Shown here one piece after another: positions 15,701 to 23,372 of a DNA stretch of 35,386 nucleotides. Both the position numbers and the translations under genes were made by a program. Origin of the DNA: Clostridia bacterium (GTDB taxonomy: Bacteria; Bacillota; Clostridia; Oscillospirales; CAG-272); the NCBI GenBank assembly GCA_017619885.1, contig JAFZRM010000113.1:1-35386 (forward strand), written 5' to 3'. The notes beneath the pieces are model-generated. The model did not search any database. It saw only the letters and a list, made by a program, of their open reading frames with translations, and was not told the origin of the DNA. The stretch's first letter is position 1. Each line of letters opens with the position of its first letter.

Positions 15701-18700
15701 GACGGTCACAATGCCGTCTTCATCCACCGTGACCATTTCGGCGTCTTCAAAGTCGGCGTCGAACTGTTCCTCGACGGTCCAGTACACATCGTCGTATTCG
15801 AAGCCCCACGGATAAACGGTAGCGGTCAGCTGAGCGCTGTTCTTGCCGACTATCGTCACCCATTCGCCCTGGTCGATGACCACGGATACGTCGAACGGTT
15901 CTTCAAGTTCTTCTGGATGTGTATTGAGTTTGTATACGCTTACGTTTGATGCGTAGTCGTAGACCTCGACGAGGAAGTGACCCGTTTCAAGGTCCGCATC
16001 GGAGAGGTCGAACATAGCGGCTACCTGATCGCCCGGGCGGACGTCCGCGGGATCCATAGTGGAGAGCGCGGAGATCGGGAATATGTAATCGGCTCCGACG
16101 TAATCAACGAGGTTGCCGTATTCGTCCCAGATGACGATGCAGGAAACGTAGTTTTCGTCGTGGGCTTCGATTATGACGTACTGTTCTTCTTCGTCATATT
16201 CCACGGAAACGATCTGCGGATCGAGCATATCGACCGTTATCGGCAGGCTGAATTTGGCGCCGTCACCGACTTTGTCCCAGTCGACCTTGCCTTCACCGTC
16301 GAGATAGTATTCGGGAGCAAGTTCGAAGTTGAGTACGATCTGCTGGCCGTTCTTCAGATTCTTCGGGTCGTAGTTGACGCCGATATTCGTCATCGTGTTC
16401 TGCCAGCTTTCACGGCTCTGCGAATAGTACGCGCCGTAAGTCTGACCGCCGCTGATCTGGGATCCGGTGATCACTCTGCCGTACTGGTTCGTCGCGTAGA
16501 AGCGGGATGCGGCGGAGTTTCTGATCTGCGTGAAGTAGATGTTTCCGACGCCGACTTCGTTCGGGTTGAACGCGTTGCGTTCCGGATGATCTTCGCTGTC
16601 GGTAACCATCGGGTTGCCGCCGAGGATGTATCCGTCGGATCCGACAAAGTAACGTTCGCCTTCCAGCGAGCTGGGGATGTAGTTTGCTTCGGGATCGTCA
16701 TACATCGAAGCTTCGGTGATGCTGCCCCAGAAGCCGAGCACGGGTATCGAGTGAACGACGCCGAGAGCGCCGTCTTCGGTGCCGCCTTCTATGGCGAAGA
16801 TGTAACCTTCGATCCAGTTGCCGTTTACGTCAAGTTCCTCGGGGAACTGGAGCGATACGGTGACCGTGATCTCGGCGGTCTCACCGGCCGCGAGAACGGT
16901 ATCGATCGAGCCGAGCATCTGATACGCGAGATATGCGTCGTAAGTGTCGATATCTTCGTCGCCGTCAAGATCGGCGTTTTCGATATTGGCTATATTTTTG
17001 ACCTTGCCCGAGGTGTAATCGAGCAGGCAGTCGGCGTCGAGGGAGTTGGTTATGCCGTTGCCGTCAAAGTCAAGACCTGCGGCCACGGGTTCAATTTCTT
17101 CGCCGTTGACGGTCCATACGAGCCCGGCGCTGAGCGGAGTCGTATCGTTCCATCTGTAGCCGTCTTCGATCAGCTGAGTGAAGAAGTCCGCGCTGAGGTT
17201 GTAAAGTATGGGTTCGTCGGAGAAGTTGACGAGTTTGAAAGCTATGGTGAAGTCGTCACCGCGCTCGATCTCGCCGAGCTCCGCCTTGACTTTGCCGTCA
17301 GAGGCGGATTCAGTAGCGGACTTGTCCATGAGGATGTAGGTGCGGGAGCTTATGACCGCGTTGACGTCCACAAGACCTGCGCCCTGTTTCATGATCGAGT
17401 AGTAGTTCGCGCCTTCATCCGTAAGAGGCTTCGCGGTGGACATCATCAGGCTCTGGGAGAGCTGACGCTGTGACAGACCGGTCAGTTCGACCAGATCGTT
17501 GTCACGGATGTACTGAGCGACGACTGCCGCGATACCGGCGATCTGAGGAGACGCCATGGAGGTACCGGACATAAGCTCGTACGACTCGCCGCCGGGTACC
17601 GCGCCGTTGACGGACCAGATGTTTCCGCCGGGGGCCGTGATCTCGGGCTTCATCGTGAGAGCGCCGTTGCCGCCCCAGGAGGAGAAGTCGCTCATGGTCA
17701 GGATCTCGCTGTGGTATTCTTCGAGATCAGGCGTCGTGTCTACCGTCAGCGTACCGACGTAAACGTCAAAGTTGTAACCTTCGATCAGTTCCGCGTTCTC
17801 TTTGATGAAGAGGCCTTCGGAGAGCAGTATCGAAACGGCCGGTGCGGTGTACGTGTAGCCGGTGAGGTTCATGTTGATGACGCCGGCCTGGTTGTTGACT
17901 ATGATAGTCGCGATGGCGCCGTTGTCGACAGCAGCCGTGGCTTTCTGGTAGAAGGAGGTGGTCCCGCGGTTGCACAGCGCGATCTTTCCTTCAAGTATGT
18001 CGGCTACCGCCGCGAAATCGGCGTCCGTTCCGGCAGCGTCGACGTAAACGAATTCATGTTCGCCCGCAAGAGTTGCGAGAGGCAGATTCGTATACGAGCT
18101 CTCTGCGTAGTGGATCATCGAGCCGTAGGCCGTAATGGTCGGGCTGATCATACCGTCGTTGTCGACGGACGCGACCGCGAGAGTGTTCGTATACGTAGCG
18201 GGGCTGCCGCCGGTATGATAGTTGATATCCTTGTCCAGCAGGGCTTCGTTTTCCGTGAAGTACGACCATTCGAAGTTGTTGCCCGCGGAGTTGGAGTAAA
18301 CTATATCGGATTCTTCAAGGGAAGCGAGGATGGAAGCGTACGTGGAGTTCGTCGTAAAGCCGGCCGCGGCAGAGCCGAGGGAGAGGTTTACGGCGTCGCA
18401 TCCGAGGATCATCGCGTCTTCGATCGCGATCATGTAGTCGGAGTCGTACGCGCCGCCGCCCTTGCCGAACACTTTCATGATGATCAGCTGAGCGTCGGGA
18501 GCTTCACCCTGCATCTTGACAGCGTCGAGCGCGGGTTCGAATTTACCGGTCTCTTTGTTTTTGACATAACGGTTCGCCGCCGCTATACCTGCAACGTGAG
18601 AGCCGTGTTCGCCCTGGCCGTCGTTGTCGTGGGTTATATCGTAATCTCTGTCAACGTAGTTGGCGCCGAACGGGACTTTCTCGTCGCGGTAGATGCCTTC

Positions 18701-19489
18701 CACGTCGCCGAGAACTTCGGAAATGTTGAGGTATTTCCAAACGGCCTCGACGTCTTCTGCGGTGAGAAGGACGATCGGGTCTTTACCTTCTTCTTCGCGT
18801 TGTGCGTTGAGCTCATCGATAGAGTACATGAACGCTTCGGCGGAGAAGGACTGGTGGTCCGTGTCAAGACCGGTATCAACGACAGCGACCTTGCTGCCCG
18901 CGCCGGTGTAGCCGGATGCCCACGCCAGATAGTTGTTGGTCATCTGAGTGGATATGGCCATATCGGGCTGTGCGGACTCGGGCTGATATTCAGTCTCGAT
19001 TATAACGTCTGATACGCCGAGTACGTTCTTTATGGCGTTGATCTTGCCGTAAGGAACGTTGGCGGATATGATGTTGGCAGTCAGCGTGAGATGCCACACA
19101 ACGTCGAGATCCGCACCGCCGAGGGCTCTTTGGCTGATTCTCTCAGCTATAGCGTCCTGGGAGGATCTCAGAGAGCTGCGGTAGCTCATCGCGCTCTTGT
19201 TGGCGGTCACGCCCTTTGCGCTGTAACCTGCGCCGAGGACTGATTTGCCGTTGAGCACGATGGAAACGCGGACTACGTCATCGTCTGCGAACGCGGGACT
19301 TTTGTCGAGGTCCGCTTTGTTGGTCTTGCCGAGTTTGCCTTCGGCGTCGACCTTCGTGACGGTCACTGACCGGTTGGGTTCAGCCGCTTTGTCCGGTGTA
19401 AAGGTCGCAATAGCGGTGAACGCCAGTGCCGCGACCATCACAGCGGAAAGCAAGACGGCTAAAACGCGCTTTCCGAGCAATTGCTTCAT
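12719..19489 (-). CDS. Giant secreted subtilisin-like protease (S8), multidomain
   Basis: 2256 residues from ATG 19489, chosen for the AAAGGAGA upstream and the signal peptide that starts there (residues 1-25); an upstream in-frame ATG at 19573 has neither. An I9-like propeptide (about 70-166) precedes the S8 domain with Asp205 (VAVVDTGLD), His295 (GEHGSHVAG), oxyanion Asn404 (SAGNN) and Ser644 (SGTSMASP). A PA domain is inserted at about 460-580. A C5a-peptidase-like beta domain follows, interrupted at about 805-860 by two EF-hand/dockerin-like loops (DFDGNGITNSLD and LDGDEDIDTYD). Then come a Big2-like domain near 1200-1295, a propeller-like region, a possible cohesin-like module and three 153-residue repeats. 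The tail ends in EPEPEP with no anchor, so release from the cell is likely. First gene of the peptide operon. Confidence 0.93.
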   Translation of the reverse strand: MKQLLGKRVLAVLLSAVMVAALAFTAIATFTPDKAAEPNRSVTVTKVDAEGKLGKTNKADLDKSPAFADDDVVRVSIVLNGKSVLGAGYSAKGVTANKSAMSYRSSLRSSQDAIAERISQRALGGADLDVVWHLTLTANIISANVPYGKINAIKNVLGVSDVIIETEYQPESAQPDMAISTQMTNNYLAWASGYTGAGSKVAVVDTGLDTDHQSFSAEAFMYSIDELNAQREEEGKDPIVLLTAEDVEAVWKYLNISEVLGDVEGIYRDEKVPFGANYVDRDYDITHDNDGQGEHGSHVAGIAAANRYVKNKETGKFEPALDAVKMQGEAPDAQLIIMKVFGKGGGAYDSDYMIAIEDAMILGCDAVNLSLGSAAAGFTTNSTYASILASLEESDIVYSNSAGNNFEWSYFTENEALLDKDINYHTGGSPATYTNTLAVASVDNDGMISPTITAYGSMIHYAESSYTNLPLATLAGEHEFVYVDAAGTDADFAAVADILEGKIALCNRGTTSFYQKATAAVDNGAIATIIVNNQAGVINMNLTGYTYTAPAVSILLSEGLFIKENAELIEGYNFDVYVGTLTVDTTPDLEEYHSEILTMSDFSSWGGNGALTMKPEITAPGGNIWSVNGAVPGGESYELMSGTSMASPQIAGIAAVVAQYIRDNDLVELTGLSQRQLSQSLMMSTAKPLTDEGANYYSIMKQGAGLVDVNAVISSRTYILMDKSATESASDGKVKAELGEIERGDDFTIAFKLVNFSDEPILYNLSADFFTQLIEDGYRWNDTTPLSAGLVWTVNGEEIEPVAAGLDFDGNGITNSLDADCLLDYTSGKVKNIANIENADLDGDEDIDTYDAYLAYQMLGSIDTVLAAGETAEITVTVSLQFPEELDVNGNWIEGYIFAIEGGTEDGALGVVHSIPVLGFWGSITEASMYDDPEANYIPSSLEGERYFVGSDGYILGGNPMVTDSEDHPERNAFNPNEVGVGNIYFTQIRNSAASRFYATNQYGRVITGSQISGGQTYGAYYSQSRESWQNTMTNIGVNYDPKNLKNGQQIVLNFELAPEYYLDGEGKVDWDKVGDGAKFSLPITVDMLDPQIVSVEYDEEEQYVIIEAHDENYVSCIVIWDEYGNLVDYVGADYIFPISALSTMDPADVRPGDQVAAMFDLSDADLETGHFLVEVYDYASNVSVYKLNTHPEELEEPFDVSVVIDQGEWVTIVGKNSAQLTATVYPWGFEYDDVYWTVEEQFDADFEDAEMVTVDEDGIVTVVSDVDGYAIVRATSEYDPEAYAEIIIEIMFIDKTLNGIVWDEEADEWFSEFNLKSIPEYKKLHETPYDSRLMINSAAYDATGTLYAATFDSDELLSDLYVVDPETFEIKLVGGSSEIAYMDIAPSAALDGYLLGVYGPNVVLIDQETGEYFGAFDFTNYLGEGVYFVGIAYDSTVYNRQYRAYVDYIWAVDTDGVVWLLRFLPYNGGYANFGPVEFGQIADPIDIFYWQSLYYDGESLYWSRFNHADNYVEIIMVNDVWNSGEVYNTGRFADEVWPVGGLFELEVNPFEAFNSVHDGSALIEADAEIAGYATTDRIDKIDFNVKSAAKGTLNTIKDLEPAELQSISTSTVIRIDADDETTNGLIVIDYDPAKAEYGDLTVFADHYSVNKTTGKVVIAYVFDEAIAAGDTIATIEFPFGCEGLVLVTTEQVNNEHPFTEEIVNLGGQIVDPIPDEYSEPEWVWNDDLTAAYATFTRSDGVTKTVDAEVTIELTETDNGLKNVYLATVEFNGEIYTDSIEIAGVFAGWYKDALFTDPYTETPGEDDVKYAKLVDPETFKLIAQVSETFDDAEAKARLVTTIDSEFYREVRFELTYGDDEKTYTLTTFYRALTEDLDLEAMEDPTVFSADSKYFASKKVALPFNAFNKTITAKAIFVTCDGTEVEGGTIEFVIPIDYAFAGWYKDADFTDPYTEAPGEDDEKYAKFIDPATFGLLAQISEPAPGDTEAKVRLVSTVDSEFYQQVRFELTFGESGKTYTLTTFYRKLSATLDLEALEDPTIFSADSKYFASKKAALPAEAFNQTITAKAIFVTCDGTEVEGGTIEFVIPMDYVFAGWYHDAEFTDPYTEAPGEEDEAYAKYVHKDTFKTVVQLVEPAEGDVGFKARFVTSVDSAFYKQVEIKIEYPEGSKSYTLNKFYRALSETLGLEALDDPKALFSEDSEYFVSKKSLIEDDKAVGVEVTVYAVFTTCDGTVVEGEHTVFTVEPYTEAPEPEPEP
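12740..14135 (-). repeat. Three tandem repeats of about 460 bp encoding the protease C-terminus
   Basis: The segment ccagccggcgaa recurs at about 13202, 13664 and 14123, a period of 459-462 bases (153-154 residues). Each unit encodes FAGWY, an acidic TDPYTEAPGE stretch, a beta-rich middle with TLTTFYR or TLNKFYR, and CDGT followed by VEG. Units 1 and 2 are most alike; the last, C-terminal unit is more diverged. Module of unknown function, likely adhesive or spacer. Confidence 0.9.
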
Positions 19490-19658
19490 GAATTGTCTCT
19501 CCTTTGAAAAATTTGATGAAAAAGGCCTGCCGGCCGAAATCAAACACGCATTTGACACAGACTGAAAAATCATTGTGATGAAATTGCAACTATCTTCCGG
19601 CTGCTGCCGTAATACACATTTGACATCATCTTTGAAAATAAAAAATATATTTTTTGTT

Positions 19659-19687
19659 ATTATACATCAATAAATGCAATTTGTCAA
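19659..19687 (-). promoter_or_regulatory. Sigma-A promoter of the protease/peptide operon
   Basis: On the minus strand: TTGACA (19682-19687), 17-bp spacer, TATAAT (19659-19664). The expected start near 19652 leaves an A/T-rich leader of about 160 bases before the protease start. That leader contains no evident riboswitch. The rest of the gap to 19962 holds one terminator and no gene that I can see. Confidence 0.9.
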
Positions 19688-19820
19688 GACGGAAAACTGC
19701 ATTTTGCAGAAAAAATTTATGCGGGCCGGCAAGTTGAAAATTTTTGATGAACATCGTATGTTTTTTGATTTTCCTGAAATTTTCACACATGAAAACGCGC
19801 GCCCGATAATATAATATTAA

Positions 19821-19850
19821 AAGGTCCGCGACGTGCGCGGACCTTGTTTT
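19821..19850. terminator. Terminator downstream of the PIG-L gene
   Basis: A perfect 10-bp stem (aaggtccgcg with cgcggacctt, loop acgtg) is flanked by gttttt on one side and ttaaaaggt on the other. It lies about 115 bases past the PIG-L stop and upstream of the protease promoter, so it separates the two minus-strand units. Confidence 0.8.
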
Positions 19851-19962
19851 TACGCTTTAAAACGCCGTTTAGACGACGGATCAGACGCCGGCCAGGCGCC
19901 GTTTACGCCGTAACAACACGCGAAAATGGCGCGGGCGTATGCGGTTCTTTCGTTTTGGCGGC

Positions 19963-20655
19963 TCACAGCATTTCCTTCTTTACCTTTTTGTTCCGGTCAA
20001 AGACCGCGAAAGCCTCGGCGTAACGCGTCCGGTTGAGGCATCCTCTGACGCGGGCAAGGGAAGTGTAGTAGTCGAAGTAATCGAAATCGCGGCTGTTGCA
20101 GATGAACCAATGCTTTTTCATCCCCTCGCACCACAGCTCGAACCCGCGCGTTATATCGACGCAGATATACGGCGTAAAATCGGGATCGTCCTCCCAGTTT
20201 TCCGCGAAATACACCGGCGCGTATTTTCGCTCGCCTTTTATCCTGTCGCACTCGACGACGCTTGCGAGAAACTGCGCGTCGCACACGATCCGGTGGCACC
20301 GGTCGTGATCCTTGTGCATAGTGCTTTTCCAGTGCGTTATTATAACGTCCGGGCGCACCTGTCGTATGACGTTTGCGACGGCGTATCTGACCTCGTCGTT
20401 ATCCGGCAGCTCGCCGTCCGCGTACGGCAGAACGTACGCAGTCCCGTTCATCATTGCGGCAAAAGCCTCCGCCTCCGCTGTTTTCTGTTTTTTGTAATCC
20501 TGAACCGAAATATGCGGCGGATTGCCGCGCTCACCCGCCGTAAGCGCGAGCGTGAAGCTCCGTCCGCCGTCAATGGCGTTTGACGCCAGCACTCCGCCCG
20601 CCGTCAGCTCCGCATCGCCTATATGTCCGCCTATCGCAAGTATCGTTTTCGCCAT
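19963..20655 (-). CDS. PIG-L (LmbE-like) deacetylase family protein with altered active site
   Basis: 230 residues, a normal length. ATG 20655 has GGAGG five bases upstream. PIG-L enzymes are zinc-dependent N-acetylglucosaminyl deacetylases with a His-Pro-Asp-Asp motif and a distal His. Here the first motif reads GGHIGDAE: His11 and Asp14, the metal ligands, are kept, but the position of the catalytic-base Asp is Gly13. The second motif, HKDHDRCH (His114 to His121), is intact. The protein may act on another substrate, use a different base, or be inactive. There is no signal peptide. It is divergent from the serine hydrolase operon and shares that intergenic region. Confidence 0.88.
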   Translation of the reverse strand: MAKTILAIGGHIGDAELTAGGVLASNAIDGGRSFTLALTAGERGNPPHISVQDYKKQKTAEAEAFAAMMNGTAYVLPYADGELPDNDEVRYAVANVIRQVRPDVIITHWKSTMHKDHDRCHRIVCDAQFLASVVECDRIKGERKYAPVYFAENWEDDPDFTPYICVDITRGFELWCEGMKKHWFICNSRDFDYFDYYTSLARVRGCLNRTRYAEAFAVFDRNKKVKKEML

Positions 20656-20743
20656 ATCCGCCTCCGTTATCTTTATAAGCCGAGTATACCATAAAAATAT
20701 GAATATTTCTCCTTTTCACAAAGCCGCGCGTTGCCGAAACCTG

Positions 20744-20772
20744 TTGACAAAAACCGCCGCCGGTGATATAAT
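20744..20772 (+). promoter_or_regulatory. Sigma-A promoter of the serine hydrolase operon
   Basis: TTGACA (20744-20749), 17-bp spacer, TATAAT (20767-20772), both perfect. The ATG at 20780 lies seven bases past the -10 box, so the transcript should start at or within a base or two of the start codon. Confidence 0.9.
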
Positions 20773-20779
20773 ACGAAAT

Positions 20780-21928
20780 ATGAAAATAAACGACGTAAAA
20801 CTGATACAAAAACAGGAAAGCATAACGGATACCGGCATCGCGTCCGGCAGCAGTCTGCTGTACGGGGACAAAGACGGCGTGCTTTTCGAGCATCATTACG
20901 GCGTCTCGGACCCTGAGCGCGGCACGCCGGTCGACTCCGGCACGGTGTTTCACATGTATTCGATGACGAAGGTCATGACGGTCACCGCGGCGCTGATGCT
21001 TTACGACCGCGGTCTGCTCGGCCTTGACGACGAGGTCAGCCGATATCTGCCCGGCTACGCCGATCTGACGGTGTGTGAGAACGGCGTGATCCGAAAAGCG
21101 GAAAACAGAATGACGGTCCGTCATCTGTTCACGATGACATCGGGGCTGACGTATCTTGCCGAAGATAATCCCGGCGGGTCCTCTGATATCGAGCGCGGAT
21201 TCGGATCCGGCGGATGGGATACCGTGAGATTTGCGGAAGAGCTGGCGTCCGTCCCGCTCGCGTTCGAGCCGGGGGAGCGGTTTTTATACGGCCTGTCGCA
21301 CGACGTGCTCGGCGCTCTGATAGAGATAATAAGCGGAAAAACGCTCGCCGAATATATGAAAGAATATATATTTGCGCCGCTTTGCATGACCGACACGTAT
21401 TTTTATCAGGATCTGCCGGAAAAATACATACCGCGCCTTGCGAAAAACACGGAGTGGAACGGTGAAAAATACGTGAATATCCCGCTTTTATCCAGACCCG
21501 CTCCGGCGCTCGGAGTCTCGGGCGGAGGCAAACTTTATTCCGGCGGCTCGGGGATCGTCTGCACGGCGCGCGACTACGCGAAATTCCTTTCGGCGATGCT
21601 CGGCGGCAGACTGCTCGACCGGCGCACGGCGGCGATGATGACGGCGCCTCAGCTGAGCGTAAAACAGCGGAAAAGTTTCAATGATCCGGCGTTCGACCCG
21701 TCCACGTTCGGGGACGAGCACACGTTCGGTCTCGGCGTCCGCGTGCAGGACAGACCGGCGCGCGGCGGCTCCGTCGGCGAATGGGGCTGGTCCGGCGCGC
21801 TCGGCACGTGGTTTTTCGTCGACGTCTCGGACGGTCTGTGGTTTCTTTACCTGCATCAGCATACCCCTGCCGGACACGGCAGATACATAATCCCTTTGAG
21901 AAACGTTTTTTACGGCGAGGTGGACTGA
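20780..21928 (+). CDS. Beta-lactamase-like serine hydrolase (class C/EstB type)
   Basis: 382 residues. The Ser-x-x-Lys motif is SMTK (Ser61, Lys64). The Tyr motif is YGLSHD (Tyr170). The C-terminal half carries HTFGLGVRV. This is the broad family of penicillin-binding-like esterases, D-aminopeptidases and class C beta-lactamases; true beta-lactamase activity should not be assumed. There is no signal peptide, so it is cytoplasmic. The in-frame ORF extends upstream to 20522, but the promoter lies inside that stretch, which sets the start at ATG 20780 and makes the mRNA apparently leaderless, without a ribosome site. It is one base from the next gene. Confidence 0.88.
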   Translation: MKINDVKLIQKQESITDTGIASGSSLLYGDKDGVLFEHHYGVSDPERGTPVDSGTVFHMYSMTKVMTVTAALMLYDRGLLGLDDEVSRYLPGYADLTVCENGVIRKAENRMTVRHLFTMTSGLTYLAEDNPGGSSDIERGFGSGGWDTVRFAEELASVPLAFEPGERFLYGLSHDVLGALIEIISGKTLAEYMKEYIFAPLCMTDTYFYQDLPEKYIPRLAKNTEWNGEKYVNIPLLSRPAPALGVSGGGKLYSGGSGIVCTARDYAKFLSAMLGGRLLDRRTAAMMTAPQLSVKQRKSFNDPAFDPSTFGDEHTFGLGVRVQDRPARGGSVGEWGWSGALGTWFFVDVSDGLWFLYLHQHTPAGHGRYIIPLRNVFYGEVD

Positions 21929-21929
21929 A

Positions 21930-23372
21930 ATGATAACGAGAAAAAAGCCGCTGTGCGCCAGAGTCGGCGTATTCGGCGTCGGTCACACGGTATACTGGGA
22001 TCAGTTCCCGGGACTGCTTGAAACTCTTGAAAAATATCACGCCGACATGACGGCGCTCGTCCGAGGATGCGGCGTCGAGGTCGTCGATCTCGGCATGGTC
22101 GACTCAAACAAAAAAGCGTACGAAACGCTCGATAAATTAAACGCGTCGCGCGTCGACGTGATCTTCTGCAATATGCTGACTTACGCGACGTCGTCCGTCT
22201 TCGCACCGATAATCAGGGACGCGAACGCCCCGGTGGTGCTTACGGCGCTTCAGCCGCTGTCTCATATGGATTACGGCGCAGCGAACACGCGTCAGCAGCT
22301 TGAAAACGACTGTATATGCTCCGTGCCGGAATTCACCGGCGTGGCGATACGCATGGGGCGCCGCGTCGCGGACGTGATAATCGGGAAGCTTTACGACGAC
22401 CCGCGCGCAGCGGCTGAGATCGCCGAATGGTGCGATATAGCGCGAGTCCTGCACGGTCTGCACGGCGCCAGATTCGGGCTTATGGGGCACGTGCTCGAGT
22501 CGATGTACGACATGCACGCCGACCCGACGGCGGTGTCTGCCGCGTTCGGAGTCCACGTGCCGCTCCTTGAGATCGACGACGTGATCGAACCGGCCGAGAA
22601 GGTGACGGAAGATGAGATCGCGGATAAGCGCCGGATCATACTTGAAAATTTCGATACGCCTGATCCGGGCGGCGATCCGGTAACGGCGAAGCTCACCGAA
22701 GCTGATTTGCGCGCCGCTTGCGCCGCGTCGGCGGCGCTCGACCGGCTCGTCGACAAATACGAGCTCGACGGCCTCGCGTATTACTACAACGGCAGAGAAG
22801 GCTCTGCGGCGCGCGATCTGATCGGCGCGTTCATCGCGGGCAACTCGCTGCTTATAGCCGAAGGCGTGCCGATGTGCGGTGAATTCGATATAAAGACGTG
22901 CATCGCGATGTTCATAATGGACAGGCTCGGCATCGGCGGCAGCTTCGCGGAATTCCATCCGTTCGATTTCGACGGGGATTTCATTTTCGTAGGACACGAC
23001 GGTCCGCATCACATAGCGATAGCGGACGGAAAGCCCGTCCTGCGCAGTCTGAGAAAATATCACGGAAAGCCCGGTTCCGGCGCGTCCGTGGAGTTCAAAA
23101 TAAAAGAAGGTCCGATAACGATGCTCGGCATAACGCAGACGCGGAGCGGATTCAAATTCGTCATAGGCGAGGGCGAGTCGCGCAAAGGTCCGATACCGCC
23201 GACAGGGAACACGAACACACGCGGGTATTTCGGCGACGACTGCCGCTCGTTCGTAAAACGCTGGGTCTTAGAGGGACCGACGCATCATTACGCACTCGGG
23301 GTCGGGCACCGCGCACAGACGATAAAGAAAATCGCCGACTGTCTCGGCATTGAAAGCGTGATCGTAAAATGA
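21930..23372 (+). CDS. L-arabinose/L-fucose isomerase family protein
   Basis: 480 residues. It has the two Rossmann-like N-terminal domains of this family and a C-terminal catalytic domain with probable metal ligands: Glu311 or Glu318 (EGVPMCGEFDIKT), Glu341 (FAEFHPFDF), a His in GHDGPHHI (356-361) and a His in GPTHHYALGVGH. The family interconverts aldoses and ketoses in the cytoplasm; the substrate may be arabinose, fucose or another sugar. It starts one base after the serine hydrolase and its stop overlaps the FeoAB start by four bases (ATGA), so all are one translationally coupled operon. It may use arabinose released by the GH51 enzyme elsewhere in the window, though the sugar is not proven. 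Confidence 0.85.
   Translation: MITRKKPLCARVGVFGVGHTVYWDQFPGLLETLEKYHADMTALVRGCGVEVVDLGMVDSNKKAYETLDKLNASRVDVIFCNMLTYATSSVFAPIIRDANAPVVLTALQPLSHMDYGAANTRQQLENDCICSVPEFTGVAIRMGRRVADVIIGKLYDDPRAAAEIAEWCDIARVLHGLHGARFGLMGHVLESMYDMHADPTAVSAAFGVHVPLLEIDDVIEPAEKVTEDEIADKRRIILENFDTPDPGGDPVTAKLTEADLRAACAASAALDRLVDKYELDGLAYYYNGREGSAARDLIGAFIAGNSLLIAEGVPMCGEFDIKTCIAMFIMDRLGIGGSFAEFHPFDFDGDFIFVGHDGPHHIAIADGKPVLRSLRKYHGKPGSGASVEFKIKEGPITMLGITQTRSGFKFVIGEGESRKGPIPPTGNTNTRGYFGDDCRSFVKRWVLEGPTHHYALGVGHRAQTIKKIADCLGIESVIVK

Noticed and set aside
20522..20779. An N-terminal extension of the serine hydrolase
   Set aside because: It overlaps the divergent PIG-L gene and contains the consensus promoter; the extra residues have no family match.
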